Below are positions 63,158 to 64,000 of a DNA stretch of 64,000 bases, piece by piece (position 1 is the first letter of the stretch; each line of letters begins with the position of its first letter). The notes beneath the pieces are model-generated. The model was not told the origin of the DNA, ran no database searches, and was given only the letters and a program-made list of their open reading frames with translations. The DNA is from Wenxinia marina DSM 24838 (lineage in GTDB: Bacteria; Pseudomonadota; Alphaproteobacteria; Rhodobacterales; Rhodobacteraceae). The translations under genes were made by a program, and so were the position numbers. The DNA is taken from NCBI RefSeq assembly GCF_000379485.1, contig NZ_KB902315.1, positions 81,530 through 145,529 on the forward strand, given 5' to 3'.

Positions 63158-64000
<843 letters not shown>

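Overview
The window is very GC-rich and reads as chromosomal DNA of an alphaproteobacterium, most likely Rhodobacterales (Rhodobacteraceae). Evidence for this: a GcrA cell-cycle regulator, an HWE-type histidine kinase, a BcsN-containing cellulose cluster, an Hsp20-DUF1150 pair, DUF1178 and DUF465 proteins, ChvE-GguAB sugar transport, and a 70-nt intergenic repeat of a kind I associate with this family. No rRNA, CRISPR array, intact insertion sequence, prophage or replication origin was seen. There is one tRNA gene.

Layout. 1-4630: end of an alpha-glucosidase gene and malE-malF-malG for maltodextrin uptake. 4766-6938: argF and argD on the minus strand. 7124-14670: scattered housekeeping genes (orphan ABC-2 permease, gcrA, membrane EEP hydrolase plus MscS channel, rimO, TPR protein, msrB, hemolysin III-like protein). 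14711-20809: minus-strand chvE-gguA-gguB-alditol oxidase operon with a divergent GntR/FadR-type regulator. 20813-25911: HWE kinase and a heterodimeric ABC exporter. 25925-32578: MarR regulator with two tandem operators, divergent from a six-gene aromatic catabolism operon (MBL protein, FAD monooxygenase, DUF2783 small protein, hmgA, maiA, fahA) that ends in fumarate and acetoacetate. 32797-34672: surface-lipoprotein candidate overlapping a Slam-like outer-membrane barrel gene. 35086-44645: cellulose cluster of overlapping genes: diguanylate cyclase, bcsN, bcsA, bcsB, bcsZ, TPR protein. 44795-52488: DUF4139 protein, DUF1178, SDR, lysC, YdcH-like, hsp20-DUF1150, rhodanese, MFS. 52633-53808: methionine aminopeptidase divergent from a ParD-like antitoxin, sharing a 24-bp palindrome. 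54018-58277: translation/transcription core genes rplA, rplK, nusG, secE and tRNA-Trp, interrupted by a VOC protein, a stand-alone OLD-type TOPRIM protein and a secreted protein. 58373-62821: AraC regulator, alpha/beta hydrolase, DUF4386 protein, DUF374 acyltransferase, CorA/ZntB transporter. 63158-64000: 3' part of tuf.

How parts work together. MalEFG would import maltodextrins for the alpha-glucosidase; malK is not in view. ChvE-GguAB with an FAD alditol oxidase suggests a sugar or sugar-alcohol uptake and oxidation unit. The MarR operon appears to make homogentisate by flavin hydroxylation and degrade it completely; no 4-hydroxyphenylpyruvate dioxygenase gene is present here. The cyclase heading the cellulose genes probably supplies the c-di-GMP read by the BcsA PilZ domain.

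The most promising under-described items are the methionine aminopeptidase/ParD-like module, the lipoprotein/Slam-like pair, the small DUF2783 protein as a possible hydroxylase coupling protein, and the solitary TOPRIM protein between nusG and rplK. All functions are inferred from sequence read by eye; no database search was run.
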